Below are positions 56,001 to 64,000 of a stretch of DNA of 64,000 nt, piece by piece. The translations under genes were made by a program, and so were the position numbers. The stretch comes from Hexactinellida sp. DTS-2022 (taxonomy: Eukaryota > Porifera > Hexactinellida), in contig JAPNXP010000017.1 in NCBI GenBank assembly GCA_028753945.1, positions 1,426,001-1,490,000 of the forward strand, written 5' to 3'. Numbering within the stretch: the first letter of the stretch is position 1; each line of letters begins with the position of its first letter. A model generated the notes under the pieces. It saw nothing but the letters and a program-made list of their open reading frames with translations, was not told where the DNA came from and did not search any database.

Positions 56001-57336
56001 AATAGCTAATGAAAAAGATCGAAATCTTTGGAATTTAATTACGTAATATACATTCTAATTTTAATTATAACATACTTGTAAAATGAAGAATTCTTAGAAA
56101 TCATATAAACAAGTACGTATTTGCGATGTTTGTGAGCTCGTATATTGAATATTCCGTAATTAATTAACCCCCCTCTAGATATGACAGTATACTAATTTAT
56201 CAGTTAACCAGTACATACATACCTGCATAACAATACTCATAACTGCCCAGAAGTAGTACGAGTTACTGGTAGGAAATAGCTTATGTAGCTCAAGAGCAAT
56301 CTAAATAGACAACAATAAGTACATAGAATACTACAACAAAGTACAAATGCCAGCAATTGGAATCAGCTGTTACCTGCTTTTGCTTTTGAAACTCGTCATT
56401 AGAGACGTACGCCATAAACAGGCGTGTCATTAGCTCCTCATTCTTCGGCTGCTTCTTGAGAGCAGCAGTGTACATCAAAGGAATCTGTGAAACTAATCAA
56501 GAAGCAGAAATAAACTAATAATGTCTATCAACAAGACTTCATTAGATGATTTGGCTACTGTGCTACACCTGCACTCGTAGGATAAAGGGAATTGAAACAC
56601 AACACAAAGCATGCAACAGTACATATACTAATTACTGTTTGTTACATTTTCTAGTGTCCCTATAGCAGTAAGCCATAGACTGCAGTGTATAGAGATCTGT
56701 AGGAACATTCTCCTTCATCTTCTCAAGGATCTCCAAACACATCTCTCGCTTGTTCATTCTGTTCAATGCAAGAGCTTTCAGGGCCTACAACACACAGATT
56801 AGTGTATTATACAGCCATTTGTAAATACGCTCCTAATCCTAATACGCCTAAATCATAAATTAATGTTACGGTATAGGAGAGGATTCCAAATTCTCGCGCT
56901 CCTAAATTCAAATTTTCCAAAAATCAGGCTCCAAAAAGGAGCGTCTCGCGCTCCTGGATAATTCCTTGACGCAGATTATATTTCAAGTTAGTTAAAATAG
57001 TTATTGTGTAGCAATAGCATACCAGAGCTGCAGGTATCTGTCCGTGTTTCTTAACAATTCTGTCGATTTGCTGAACAGCTCCTTTGTAGTTAGCTGAGTC
57101 AATCAGCTCTACATAATATATTAATAATAATACGTACATGGGATTATTTACATATCGGTCAACACTATTTTCAAGAAAAAAGGTGAATTTTGATGTTACA
57201 AATGTCCATGCTAGTATCTGAAAATTACATTAGAAAAGATGTTGGCCAATATACAATAAGAATTCCATTATTACACACCATAGACTGGCTTCAAACGTCT
57301 CTCCTGTATCTCATTCTGTGACTTGTTTTCTGCCAT
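44048..57336 (-). CDS. NAA25: N-alpha-acetyltransferase NatB auxiliary subunit, about 28 exons
   Basis: Ribosome-bound TPR scaffold of NatB (with NAA20), which acetylates N-terminal Met-Asp/Glu/Asn/Gln. Read exon by exon with matching phases: 57336-57279, 57108-57023, 56784-56646, 56492-56374, 56300-56223, 54148-54052, 53303-53192, 52953-52852, 50576-50395, 50320-50211, 49861-49784, 49450-49315, 49085-48996, 48937-48827, 48590-48521, 48410-48311, 47823-47776, 47722-47619, 47547-47483, 47047-46978, 46681-46639, 46309-46052, 45703-45586, 45454-45395, 45339-45248, 45147-45049, 44816-44637 and a last exon to 44048. Total is near 980 residues, against 972 in human. Recognisable order: ERRLKPVYELID, LALNRMNKREMCLEIL, LFPTNSYYFWAVMSIVMQ, SVLIPLAERMAQ, NYLRGPFLARMELIL, YRDNRDFSVIDDYSP, LLSPKAKKTKKTKQTQK. 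About 35 residues of the human protein between exons 7 and 8 are not found. The acceptor of the last exon is unclear. Confidence 0.9.
44850..45027. mobile_element. pogo-type MITE (family A) in a NAA25 intron
   Basis: AGAGTAGACTCTCGTTAATACG to TATTAACGAGAGTCTACTGTA, 178 bp. Its inner blocks GGGATAAGGCGAAATATCG and CATGCAAGTGACTCTG match 25073-25262. Confidence 0.8.
45776..45936. mobile_element. pogo-type MITE (family C) in a NAA25 intron
   Basis: CAGACTTGGTTATAACGTACC with CCCTCGGGAATGGAAAATAAG, to ATTATAACGAAGTTCTA. The left end is decayed. Confidence 0.65.
46371..46497. mobile_element. pogo-type MITE (family B) in a NAA25 intron
   Basis: 127 bp, CAGTGAACTCCCGTTATAACG to GATATAACGAGAGTTGACTG. 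Interior CCGCTTATAACGAAATGGAG matches the reverse complement of part of 27707-27878. Confidence 0.85.
47937..48038. mobile_element. Perfectly palindromic MITE (family E), 102 bp
   Basis: CAGTCGACTCCGCTTAATAGA to CTAATAAGCGGAGTCGACTG. The 15-bp ends are exact inverted repeats apart from the inner border. Interior holds CCACCGGTTAATAGATTTC and GGTCCCGAGGTGACTC. Confidence 0.88.
48065..48215. repeat. Dispersed repeat, second copy of the 5818-5938 type
   Basis: Contains GGGGTAAAAGGTATAAATAG, GTGAATTAACTTTCAGTTTC and CCTGGGCAACGAAGG in the same order as 5840-5932. It lies in a NAA25 intron. Confidence 0.55.
48639..48812. mobile_element. pogo-type MITE (family F) in a NAA25 intron
   Basis: 174 bp, CAGTAAATGTCGGATATAAGC to TATAACCGGCATCCACTG. 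GGTTATAAGAACAT recurs three times inside. It ends 15 bases from the neighbouring exon. Confidence 0.8.
49198..49265. repeat. (AAAC)n microsatellite in a NAA25 intron
   Basis: About 17 imperfect AAAC units from 49198, interrupted by GACA and AACA variants. It ends 50 bp from the exon at 49315-49450. Confidence 0.9.
49928..50101. mobile_element. pogo-type MITE (family A) in a NAA25 intron
   Basis: CAGTAGAACCTCGTTATTAG to GGTGTTCGTACTAACTAGG and TTATACTG, with GAATTCCGGATAAGGCGAACG and TGGTCCCCTGGTGTTCGTAC inside. Confidence 0.8.
50724..50780 (+). repeat. Possible tRNA-derived SINE fragment
   Basis: GGCCGCGTGGCTGAATACATT followed by CCTTCGAATTTTCG resembles box A and the start of a tRNA-like body. 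No cloverleaf or box B with the right spacing is visible, so this is not a tRNA gene. Confidence 0.25.
51520..51648 (+). mobile_element. Solo GC-rich end of the Helitron-like element
   Basis: GGCCACGAAGCGGCCGTTAAT, AAAAGTCGCTTCGCGACTTTT, then GCGACCGAGACCGAAGGGCTCG. The last block is the same end as at 7683-7702 (reversed) and 63655-63673. Confidence 0.6.
52012..52366. mobile_element. hAT-like MITE rich in CGAATATTCG palindromes
   Basis: The left end is AGGCTGAAACGAATATTCG. The right end is CGAATATTCGGTATATTG then TTTCAGCCCT, its inverse. ACGAACGAATATTCG occurs in both arms. The internal 200 bp is AT-rich and non-coding. The hAT label comes from similar GGGCTGAAAC-ended elements and is inference. 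Confidence 0.55.
53396..53586. mobile_element. pogo-type MITE (family D) in a NAA25 intron
   Basis: CAGTCACGGTCTGCTTATTG to ATAATAACTGACTG, with AAACAAGCCTTATGGTC and TTGAGTTCGCTTATCATAAAG. The 91-codon frame starting at 53498 lies largely on this element and is not a gene. Confidence 0.75.
54149..56222. other. NAA25 intron of 2.1 kb with hAT-like and other repeats
   Basis: 54207-54531 begins CAGTATGGTTCCGCAAACTAGG, like hAT ends (CAGTGGTTC...AAAC), and has repeated GGCCTGA motifs up to GTGGCCTGAGATACAG. 54620-54730 and 55085-55200 are members of a hairpin family with TATTGGCCAACACC and GGCTTCGCAA motifs, also near 44405, 46735 and 57145. Nothing coding is seen in the rest. Confidence 0.5.
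57145..57262. repeat. Hairpin-type repeat in NAA25 intron 1
   Basis: ATATCGGTCAACACTATTTTC on the left is mirrored by AAAAGATGTTGGCCAATAT on the right, with TTTCAAG/CTGAAAATTACAT inner arms. Related pieces at 44405, 46735, 54645 and 55090 share GGCCAACACC and GGTTTTTAT. Confidence 0.5.
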
Positions 57337-58223
57337 GGCAACAGGTTAGCAATACTAATATGCAGTTAGTATATTTGTAAATGTAATTTATTTGAGAAAG
57401 CTTGTCAGTTTGTAGTAATTAAATACCAATGTTTATTAAGAAACAAAATCAATTAATTTGTTAATCGCAGTGAAGCTGTCAAACAGCATTGCATGCAATA
57501 CGTACAACAATAAATCTCATTACGTAAATTTAAATTAATTAGAAACACTGATAAGTGTAAACTTGCCAGTAGGAATTGGGAACAAAAGATCTATTCTATT
57601 AGGATGGCTACGAAATAATCAGAATCAATAATTATACGCTTGCAATACGTAATTATCATAAAATAGATCTATTTAAATTATGGAGGATAACTAGAAAGGA
57701 ATTCGCCGTAAGATTTTCAATTCGATCATAAGCAAACACTGCAAGTGCAACAATGAAATAAATTCAAATAATTATATTTATGAATATCGTATAACTGCTA
57801 GAAAACAGAGGATGTCCACTATCCATCAAAAAGGAACAATGCAACTGTATACCATTACTCTGATAAACCAAATAATGCAAAATATCGTCGAAAGCACAGG
57901 TTGATTTCACTCGTCTTGTTTATCTCATATAAACTATAATTATTCAATAAGTTAATTATAACAGCTGTGAGTTGGCTGTTATTCAAAAAGAATTTAAGCT
58001 CTTTGCAATTTCCGAAAAGTAATTTCCTAAAGTAATACAACACAGATTGGTGAATAAAATTAGTTCACATAAACTACAGGTAAATTGGGCTAAGAGGGTA
58101 GGTGATTAGAACTAAAATTTCACTAACAAAAGTCGGCAGTAATTAATCTAAACCTAATTTTCTCAGAAAAGATATCTTCATTGTGTGGTCATTAAGTGTC
58201 AAAAACCGCGATATATCACAGCC
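57337..58223. other. Spacer between NAA25 start and IPO4 stop
   Basis: 887 bp of AT-rich DNA, presumably the NAA25 promoter and the IPO4 3' flank. No repeat family or coding exon was recognised. The 62-codon minus frame at 57855 has no support. Confidence 0.5.
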
Positions 58224-59768
58224 TCAGACTGTAGCAGCTGCTTGCTGCAGTAGCCCCAGCTGATCGGGAGACAGGCCAGCTGCGGCTAGTTGCACCTCGT
58301 TAGCGAAGTTCTGATTGAGGTGCTGCACTGAGAATATGACGAGAGCTCTCTCTTCAGTGGTCAGTTTAGACTTAGCAGACAAGTCTACTGCGAACACCGA
58401 AAGCAGAGCGGGCAGGTTAGCTAATACAGCGGGACTAGCGGTCTGTACTAGCGTAGAAATACACTCGTATAGGGTCTTGTTCTCCTGGAAATCCTTCTTG
58501 AGCGGGAGGTTAGAAATGAGGACAGGCAGGGTCTGCTCCAGGGGTACACTCTCAGGGGAGGCGAGTATCATTCTAGCCACGGCAGCCATCACGTTGTCGA
58601 CTACCCGAGGCTCCTGCTGCGGTGTGAGCAGCGTAGACACGGTCTGCAGGATAGCGGGGTAGTGGGCTGTGACGTCAGGGACCGCGTGGAACGCGTACAG
58701 ACCCAGGCCGAACACACTGTTGCTGCGCACCTCGTCGTCAGGATCCTTGGTGTACTCCAGGAAAACAGTCAGAATGTTTGGGAACTGAGAAGAGAAGTTC
58801 TGCAGAGACTCCACGCACTCAGCCAGCACTCCCACCATCACAGACCTGTCGGAGACAGAGGCGCCCGCGTGAAACTTTGAGAATAAGTACGGACTGAATA
58901 GTTTGAAATGTTCCACGAAAGCGTCTGGCCCTAGGGCCTTGCCCAGGGCTGGAATCAGGTTAGCGGCGGTTTCTAGCACAGTCGCATCCACCTCTGCCAT
59001 CTCCACGCCCTCAGGGTCGAACTCGTCATCCTCGTCGCCTGTCTCCTGACAGACCGCTTTTCTCTCCAGCACATCGCGAATGCACTGCGTTATCAGGTGC
59101 AGGTTGTGGCCGTTAGCCACCGTTGGCCTTCCTACGAACTTTAGCATCTCTTCCAGCGACTAAATTAATACACAGCATAACTCGGTTATAATCTAGTTGG
59201 GTAGTACGTAGTGCAGTAGAACCTTGTTATGACGTTAGTACGATTTTGTACTCAAAAGGCTTTGAAGGGGACTAACCGGAATTTCGTATTAATCATGTTC
59301 GTACATGATTAATACGACTGTATTTGTTAACAAAGCTTTTAACGCAGTATGTATTACTTTCTACGGTAACTAGGTTAGCAAGTACACTCCATAATAAGTA
59401 GCACTTATTCCCATTCCCGAGGGGGTACGTTATAACCGAGTTCTACTGTATACTTAACCTGCAGTACTGCTATTAAAGTTATCCTAGCTAAGCACCTGCA
59501 TAGCTGCCAGCACGACTGTGTACACGGAGTCAGTTCGAATCATGCTGGTGACGAGAGGCACGCAGCTGTCAGCTATCTTCCTCAGCGCTTTGTCGCAGTC
59601 CCCCACTTGATGCTCCCGCATAACCTCGCTCAGGCTGCGCGCCATTTTGGAGAGAGTCGTGACAGAGGCCTTGCGAACCCCCTCTCCGGGGTGATCGCTC
59701 ATCTTGGTCATCTCGTTAAAACTCATTTCGAAATAAGGAAGGAATTCCCTGCCAGTGTGCTCTGCAAT
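58224..59768 (-). CDS. IPO4: Importin-4, C-terminal part (continues off right edge)
   Basis: Two exons, 59768-59496 and 59159-58224, join in phase 0 to 402 residues ending at a stop. They match the C-terminal HEAT repeats of importin-4: FLPYFEMSFNEMTKMSDHPGE, VRKASVTTLSKMARSL, CIRDVLERKAVCQETGDEDDE (an acidic insert as in human IPO4), DPDDEVRSNSVFGLGLYAFH, VDNVMAAVARMILASPES and LPLKKDFQENKTLYE. An AG acceptor precedes the first exon at 59769, so the gene starts further right. 59769-64000 contains no more exons, so the preceding intron is longer than 4.2 kb. The nested MITE pair at 59173-59448 sits in the intron between the two exons. Relationship to the N-terminal copy at 1-5719 is unresolved. 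Confidence 0.92.
59173..59448. mobile_element. Family C MITE with a family A MITE inserted in it
   Basis: Outer element: CAGCATAACTCGGTTATAATC to GTTATAACCGAGTTCTACTG, including CCCATTCCCGAGGGGGTACG. Inner element 59214-59320: CAGTAGAACCTTGTTATGACG to CATGATTAATACGACTG. The outer family C sequence resumes on the far side, so A is younger than this C copy. Confidence 0.75.
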
Positions 59769-61117
59769 CTAAACGAATAAAGCAATACATAAAATAATTA
59801 ATCTCGTTTGTTTCTCTTAAAAGTGGTAAATAATGAAACTTGTCTACATGTCTACCAAAGTGCTAGGCAATTAATGATAGGAAGTGCTAAAGCAATCTGT
59901 AATAACAGTTTAGATATAAACAGAGTGTGCTATGATGTGGAGGATATTGTAATTGTACTTTGTACCCTTAGGAGTATCAAGTATCAACCAGTTGCAAATT
60001 GAAAGTTTAGCTCCATTTGTGTTTAAGAAAGTAAGAATCAACTCAGCTAGGATATACGCAGATAAGCAGATTGTACACCCTAGAATAGTAGCTGTGGCGC
60101 TAGGTTTATCATTCAAATAAATATATTGATTTCAAACTGGAAGTTAATTTAAGCAAATTTGCCTTGGGGAGCAATTAATTAGTAATGCAAACCTACACAA
60201 ATGCAAATAACAAAAAAGGTATTATTGTAACTAGCTGCATGTCCGCGCACCTGATAGTAACGGAGAAGTTCATTAAAGCTCGTAAATTGAACGAAACTTT
60301 TCTATACATATGTAACGAAAAATTAACGAAAATTCCATACCTCCCTACATCATGCTTTTTGCCATTTTGTAATAAAAAGGACGGGCTGCACATTGGTAAT
60401 ACTTACCCCCTTTAATTAAAAGCATTACTTATGTTCAGAGGTCATATACACCGGTTGATTATATTACGGGAAATAAACATTATTTATTTAGGTGGCCGCT
60501 AGTGACCCAAGTAACAGTAATTCTATTGTTTAATGTTAGGGTTGTGTCCCCTAAGCGGTCTATTTATATCAGTGGACCCCAGCCATAGGTATATTTAAGG
60601 ACAAAGTAAATAAATTGGAAAATACTAATCCAGTCAGCGCTAGCCTGGTATATTTATGCTAATTTGAACTAACAATGTTCTAGATAACGACGTGTATAAT
60701 AGTAAACCGACTCCAAAATAGAAAATTAAACTCGCTAAGGAACTGTACAACTCCGTGGACTCCTGACTTTGTGCTGTGGATAAGTTATTGTATTGATTGG
60801 TAATTATTGGATTTCAAATAGATGCAATAGAATGTTTGAAATGTATGGCTAGACAGACGGAACACAAATAAGTGATTGGATAATTGAATCTCTCAACCAA
60901 TTAAAATAAGTGAGGCATTCTATAATGCACACTTAAGAATTGATAGAGACACTAAAATCCTTTAAACTAATTGTATGCTAACTGTTGTTACAACCCTCGA
61001 ATTTAATTGCTAAAAGTTATTCTGGGCAAAAAAAACCCATCGCGATGTAATATACGTACAAGATTACGAAGGTACGATATTAAACAAAGCAGGGGTCAAT
61101 TAAGGTGCTGTAATATA
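59769..61117. other. Right part of an IPO4 intron, no exon found
   Basis: AT-rich. Small frames at 59808 and 59910 (opposite strands) and 60185/60193 have no family resemblance. 60815-61012 is the reversed copy of the repeat at 29700-29890. Confidence 0.5.
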
Positions 61118-61506
61118 CAGTCGACTTGTTTAAGACCACCATACACGATGCAACAAAGTTGCATCGTGTATGTTAAATTTTCCATGCAACAATGTTTGCA
61201 CGAAAATGATTGTTGCATGCAACTTGTCGCACGAAAACTGTGTTGCATGCAACATATTGCTTGCAACATTGTTGCACTGTGTATGTTACCTTGTTGCATG
61301 CAACTTTATTGCGTGCAACATGCAACAGTTGCATGCAACAATGTTGCATCGTGTATGGTGGGCTTTAGAACGAACACGAATATGGCGAAAATCGGTTAAG
61401 GAGAACAATATTAATTTCCTTAGCCAATACAAATTCAGGTGACTCTCGTTAATACGAACAAATTTGGACTTGTGGTATCAACGAATTAATTAACGAGATA
61501 TACTAT
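61118..61506. mobile_element. Family A MITE split by a PIF/Harbinger-like MITE
   Basis: The outer family A element starts CAGTCGACTTGTTTA and resumes after the insert as GAACGAACACGAATATGGCG, ending near AACGAGATATACTATAG. The insert is described separately. Confidence 0.6.
61133..61364. mobile_element. PIF/Harbinger-like MITE with GTTGCATGCAAC repeats and TTA target duplication
   Basis: The ends are 22-bp inverted repeats with one difference: CCACCATACACGATGCAAC on the left, GTTGCATCGTGTATGGTGG on the right, each preceded or followed by AGM/GCT. Direct TTA sits at 61130-61132 and 61365-61367, the usual target site of PIF/Harbinger. The interior is a run of TTGCATGCAAC-type 10-mers alternating with ACTTTATTGCG or TTGTCGCACG spacers. 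Confidence 0.75.
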
Positions 61507-62261
61507 AGATTGACGTCATTAATAGATCAATTATTGAAGAAGTGAAGGATAAGATTGTACTAAAAATATTGTAGCTGTAAAAAAAATCACTCCGTAATAT
61601 TAAATTTGTCTGTTAATCGCAATTACAACTCGGGATCAGCTTTTAGAAAAATTGGACAGACAAATTTGATGCATCACATAAAAAGTGCTGACGCAATTAC
61701 TAGTTGAGAAGTGTGAAATCTAACAAATCGTAGTTACACGTGGTTATTTTCTAATATTAGAATCACATCGAAACCATTACTGGACAATACGCCACAATAA
61801 TAGTATTCTCGAATGCCCTATTCGCCGTATTTGTGATATCTATTATTAATAATTAAAATTTAGAAACGAACCTTAAATTGAATAATTTCTGTGATTTGTG
61901 AAGTAGCCTAGATACACCCTTGTAGAATTGTTATGCCTAGATATACTCTTGTACAATTGGTATGTCTAGTTAGCTAGTAGATACTTCCGTGTATCATTGG
62001 TATGCCTAGATACACCATTATACTATGGTATGTCTTATAAGCGCCATTTCCATTTTTCGTAGTCGAAAGGTAGTGATCTAATTAGATCACGGTTTGGGAT
62101 ATAATTTTAGAAATTTTACCTTATTCTGATTCAAAAGTTTGCATCTATGGTTTGTAACTATTAGAGGTGTATCTAGGATTTTTTTGTAGGCACTTTATTA
62201 TTGAGGTAAAATTTGTACGGCACCGGTGTTAGCCATATTATATAATAGATAATCCGTATAC

Positions 62262-62540
62262 AGTCAACTTCCGTTATAACGAAGTGCTGAGTTCGATCAT
62301 AAAATAGTTTATTATAAACTGATTTCGTTGTAACCGGAGTTCATTAGAAACGGATTTCGTTATAACCGGAGTTCGTTATAAGCAGAATTCGTTATAACCG
62401 GAGTTCGTTATAACCGGAATAAATATATTGCTTAGGGCAATATGGGATATATTATTATATACCTTGTATAATAAATGACTTCGTTATAAGCGGAATTTTG
62501 TTATATCCATTTAGTTGTAAACGAAGTTTAAATAATGTAC
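62262..62540. mobile_element. Expanded family B MITE
   Basis: CAGTCAACTTCCGTTATAACG, then GTTATAACCGGAGTTCGTTATA repeated about four times (62330-62415), then TTCGTTATAAGCGGAAT and a decayed right end near 62540. A tandem expansion of the subterminal repeat is evident. Confidence 0.65.
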
Positions 62541-62816
62541 AGTAAAACCTCCAAAAGTGAACTCCTTCAATAAATGAACAACTCCAAAATATGAACACTT
62601 TTCTCGGCCCCAAATTTTCCCCAATGTTTTACAGCAGTGTTGAATTTTTCAGAATTTTTTTCGTCGCTATTCAGAGCCTAGTCTATCAATTTGGGCGGAA
62701 AATAGTAATCTCTGTTATAAATAGAAATTTTATTTGAAAACTATCATTATATTAAATGTACGTAATTTGTTAATTAGGGTTATCCACCTTTTTGAACAAT
62801 AAAACATTTATATTAT

Positions 62817-63680
62817 TAAAACTCGATTTTTGGTTGTTTGTTTGTCCAGATTGTATTTAAGTGATGGGGGAATAGATACCGCATTTAAATATGACATAGA
62901 AACTAACTTCCAAATGTTATAATATATAACTAAGCGGTTATAATTATCGGTCTAACAAATTTTATTAAAAGTCTATCAAAATTCGCTATACCTCTAACAA
63001 AATTTGTGAAATGTCTAACAGATTTTCCATTACCAAAATTACTAAAAAGTCTAACAAAATTTCTAAAAAGTCTTAACAAAATTACTGAAAAGTCTAACAA
63101 AATCATTGAAAAGACTAACAAAATCACTGAAAAGTCTAACAAAATTACTGAAAAGTATGACAAAATTACTGAAAATAATTTTCATTAATTGTAGGATTAG
63201 GTTAATTAGAGCAGTTAACTGTATCAGTAATTTTGTACTTTTCATTAATTTTGTTAGACACTTTCACTAATTTTATTAGACTTCTCATTGATTTTGATAA
63301 ACTTTCTAGTAATTTTGGTAAAGGCAAATCTGTTAGACATTTCACAAATTTTGTTAGAGGTATAACGAATTTTGCTAGACTTTTAACTAAATTTGTTAGA
63401 CCGATAATTAAGTACAGTATGCTAATAACGAATTTCACATTTACAAATTTCAAATATGAATATTTATTGTTGTTTACACAAATAGGTAAACAAATTAATG
63501 AAAATTCAAAATCAACCTATAAGTATAGATTTCAACCGATATTATAATTAATGGGTAAACAAGTTAAAATTATCGAAAATGTTAGAAAGGGTGAGAAATA
63601 AGGCCGCATAGCGTCCGTTAACTTGAGATGCGTTTCACAGATCCGTCGCAAAGCGACTTAGACCGAAGGGCTCGTTTAGT
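62817..63680. mobile_element. Helitron/Helentron-like element, second copy
   Basis: Left end: AAAACTCGATTTTTGGTTG, then TTTGTTTGTCCAGATTGTATT. Right end: GGCCGCATAGCGTCCGTTAAC, then TCCGTCGCAAAGCGAC and GACCGAAGGGCTCG. Between them, GTTGTTTACACAAATAGGTA, TGAAAATTCAAAATCAACC and CAGTATGCTAATAACGAATTTC match single units of the 7832-8440 array in reverse orientation. It has about one array unit instead of four, and carries a foldback insert. Confidence 0.65.
62941..63410. repeat. 470-bp foldback with internal TCTAACAAAATTACTGAAAAG repeats
   Basis: The left arm starts TAATTATCGGTCTAACAAAT. The right arm ends ATTTGTTAGACCGATAATTA. The arms stay complementary over roughly 180 bases (CCTCTAACAAAATTTGTGAA against TTCACAAATTTTGTTAGAGG). 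The left arm then runs into about six tandem 20-21-bp units of TCTAACAAAATTACTGAAAAG (63045-63165). It is inserted in the Helitron-like element. Confidence 0.8.
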
Positions 63681-64000
63681 ATATACTACAACATAAACCT
63701 ACCAAAATATGTGATACACTAAGGGAATTTTTTGCCAACTATAGAAATTTGGCATCGAAGCGCGAAGTTGCAAAAGGTTGCCGAACACTGTTTTACAGTG
63801 TTTACCCTCCAACTTCTGAACACCTCTGAAAGGTGAAATGTGAACACCAAATCTGGTCCCAGTTGTCCAAATCGTATAGAATATAACCTCTGAAAAGTGA
63901 ACAAGGGGGTTATTTGATCTGCTTGATATCAGTGATGTGCTCCGTTACTCAGTAACGGTAACGGAACACATCACTACTTGAGATTGACTTTCTGGAGGCT

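Larger units (their letters stand above)
62535..63910. repeat. Composite repeat cluster at the right edge
   Basis: 62535-62640: CAGTAAAACCTCCAAAAGTG, TGAACAACTCC, ATGAACACTTTTC (family H). 62600-62813: reverse copy of 14238-14480. 62817-63680: Helitron-like element. 63720-63910: AACACTGTTTTACAGTGTTTA, then CACCTCTGAAAGGTGAA and AACCTCTGAAAAGTGAAC, family H-like again in the same orientation. Confidence 0.55.

Noticed and set aside
61007..61442. Cys/Gln/Met-rich frames over the GTTGCATGCAAC element
   Set aside because: Produced by translating the repeats of a MITE; frames on both strands are open for the same reason.
63006..63547. Several 60-104-codon frames rich in Lys/Asn/Ile or Phe/Leu
   Set aside because: Translations of the foldback's 21-bp tandem units on both strands.
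62535..63910. One palindromic family H MITE split by a 1.1-kb nested insertion
   Set aside because: The two family H-like ends (62538 and 63875) read in the same direction, not as inverted repeats, so they are more likely two separate fragments.

Overview
The window reads as nuclear DNA of an animal, most likely an early-branching one such as a sponge. That placement is inference from compact layout and gene style, not from a species marker. The evidence for a metazoan is a set of orthologue-grade eukaryotic proteins with GT-AG introns (importin-4, NAA25, LAS1L, FKBP8, RNF7, centrin, NOL8 C-terminus, a PRAS40-like protein). Coding exons are relatively GC-rich, non-coding DNA is AT-rich, and there are no bacterial operons, Shine-Dalgarno sites or CRISPR arrays.

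Layout, left to right. 1-5719 (minus): N-terminal four exons of an importin-4 gene that runs off the left edge. 5.7-9.7 kb: a repeat island with a TIR transposon carrying a nested MITE and a G19 run, then a Helitron-like element with a 141-bp tandem array. 9.7-10.8 kb: a PRAS40-like gene. 11.9-12.7 and 16.0-16.9 kb: two NMNAT-like paralogues sharing a nearly identical 176-bp block. 17.1-25.7 kb (plus): a seven-exon coiled-coil gene whose 4.4-kb second intron holds three complete genes (RNF7, an RG-rich orphan, FKBP8). 25.9-29.3 kb (minus): a TRIM-like propeller gene and LAS1L. 31.2-33.8 kb (plus): a three-exon FAD-linked aldonolactone-oxidase-like gene. 34.4-35.4 kb (minus): a PQ-loop transporter. 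36.4-37.9 kb (plus): a seven-transmembrane receptor-like gene. 40.0-41.9 kb (minus): centrin and a NOL8-like gene. 44.0-57.3 kb (minus): NAA25 in about 28 tiny exons, reconstructed here exon by exon with consistent splice phases. 58.2-59.8 kb (minus): the C-terminal two exons of an importin-4 gene, which continues past the right edge.

Two features dominate beyond the genes. First, the window starts and ends inside importin-4 genes of the same orientation, N-terminal half at the left and C-terminal half at the right. Second, introns and spacers are packed with short palindromic elements (about 100-450 bp) that begin CAGT and end ACTG, in at least seven sequence families, often nested in one another. 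Most look like pogo/Tc1-type MITEs. Most genes are housekeeping genes (nuclear import, ribosome biogenesis, ubiquitin ligation, N-terminal acetylation, NAD-type nucleotide chemistry, centrioles) and do not form one pathway. Several start head to head within 300 bp and probably share promoters.
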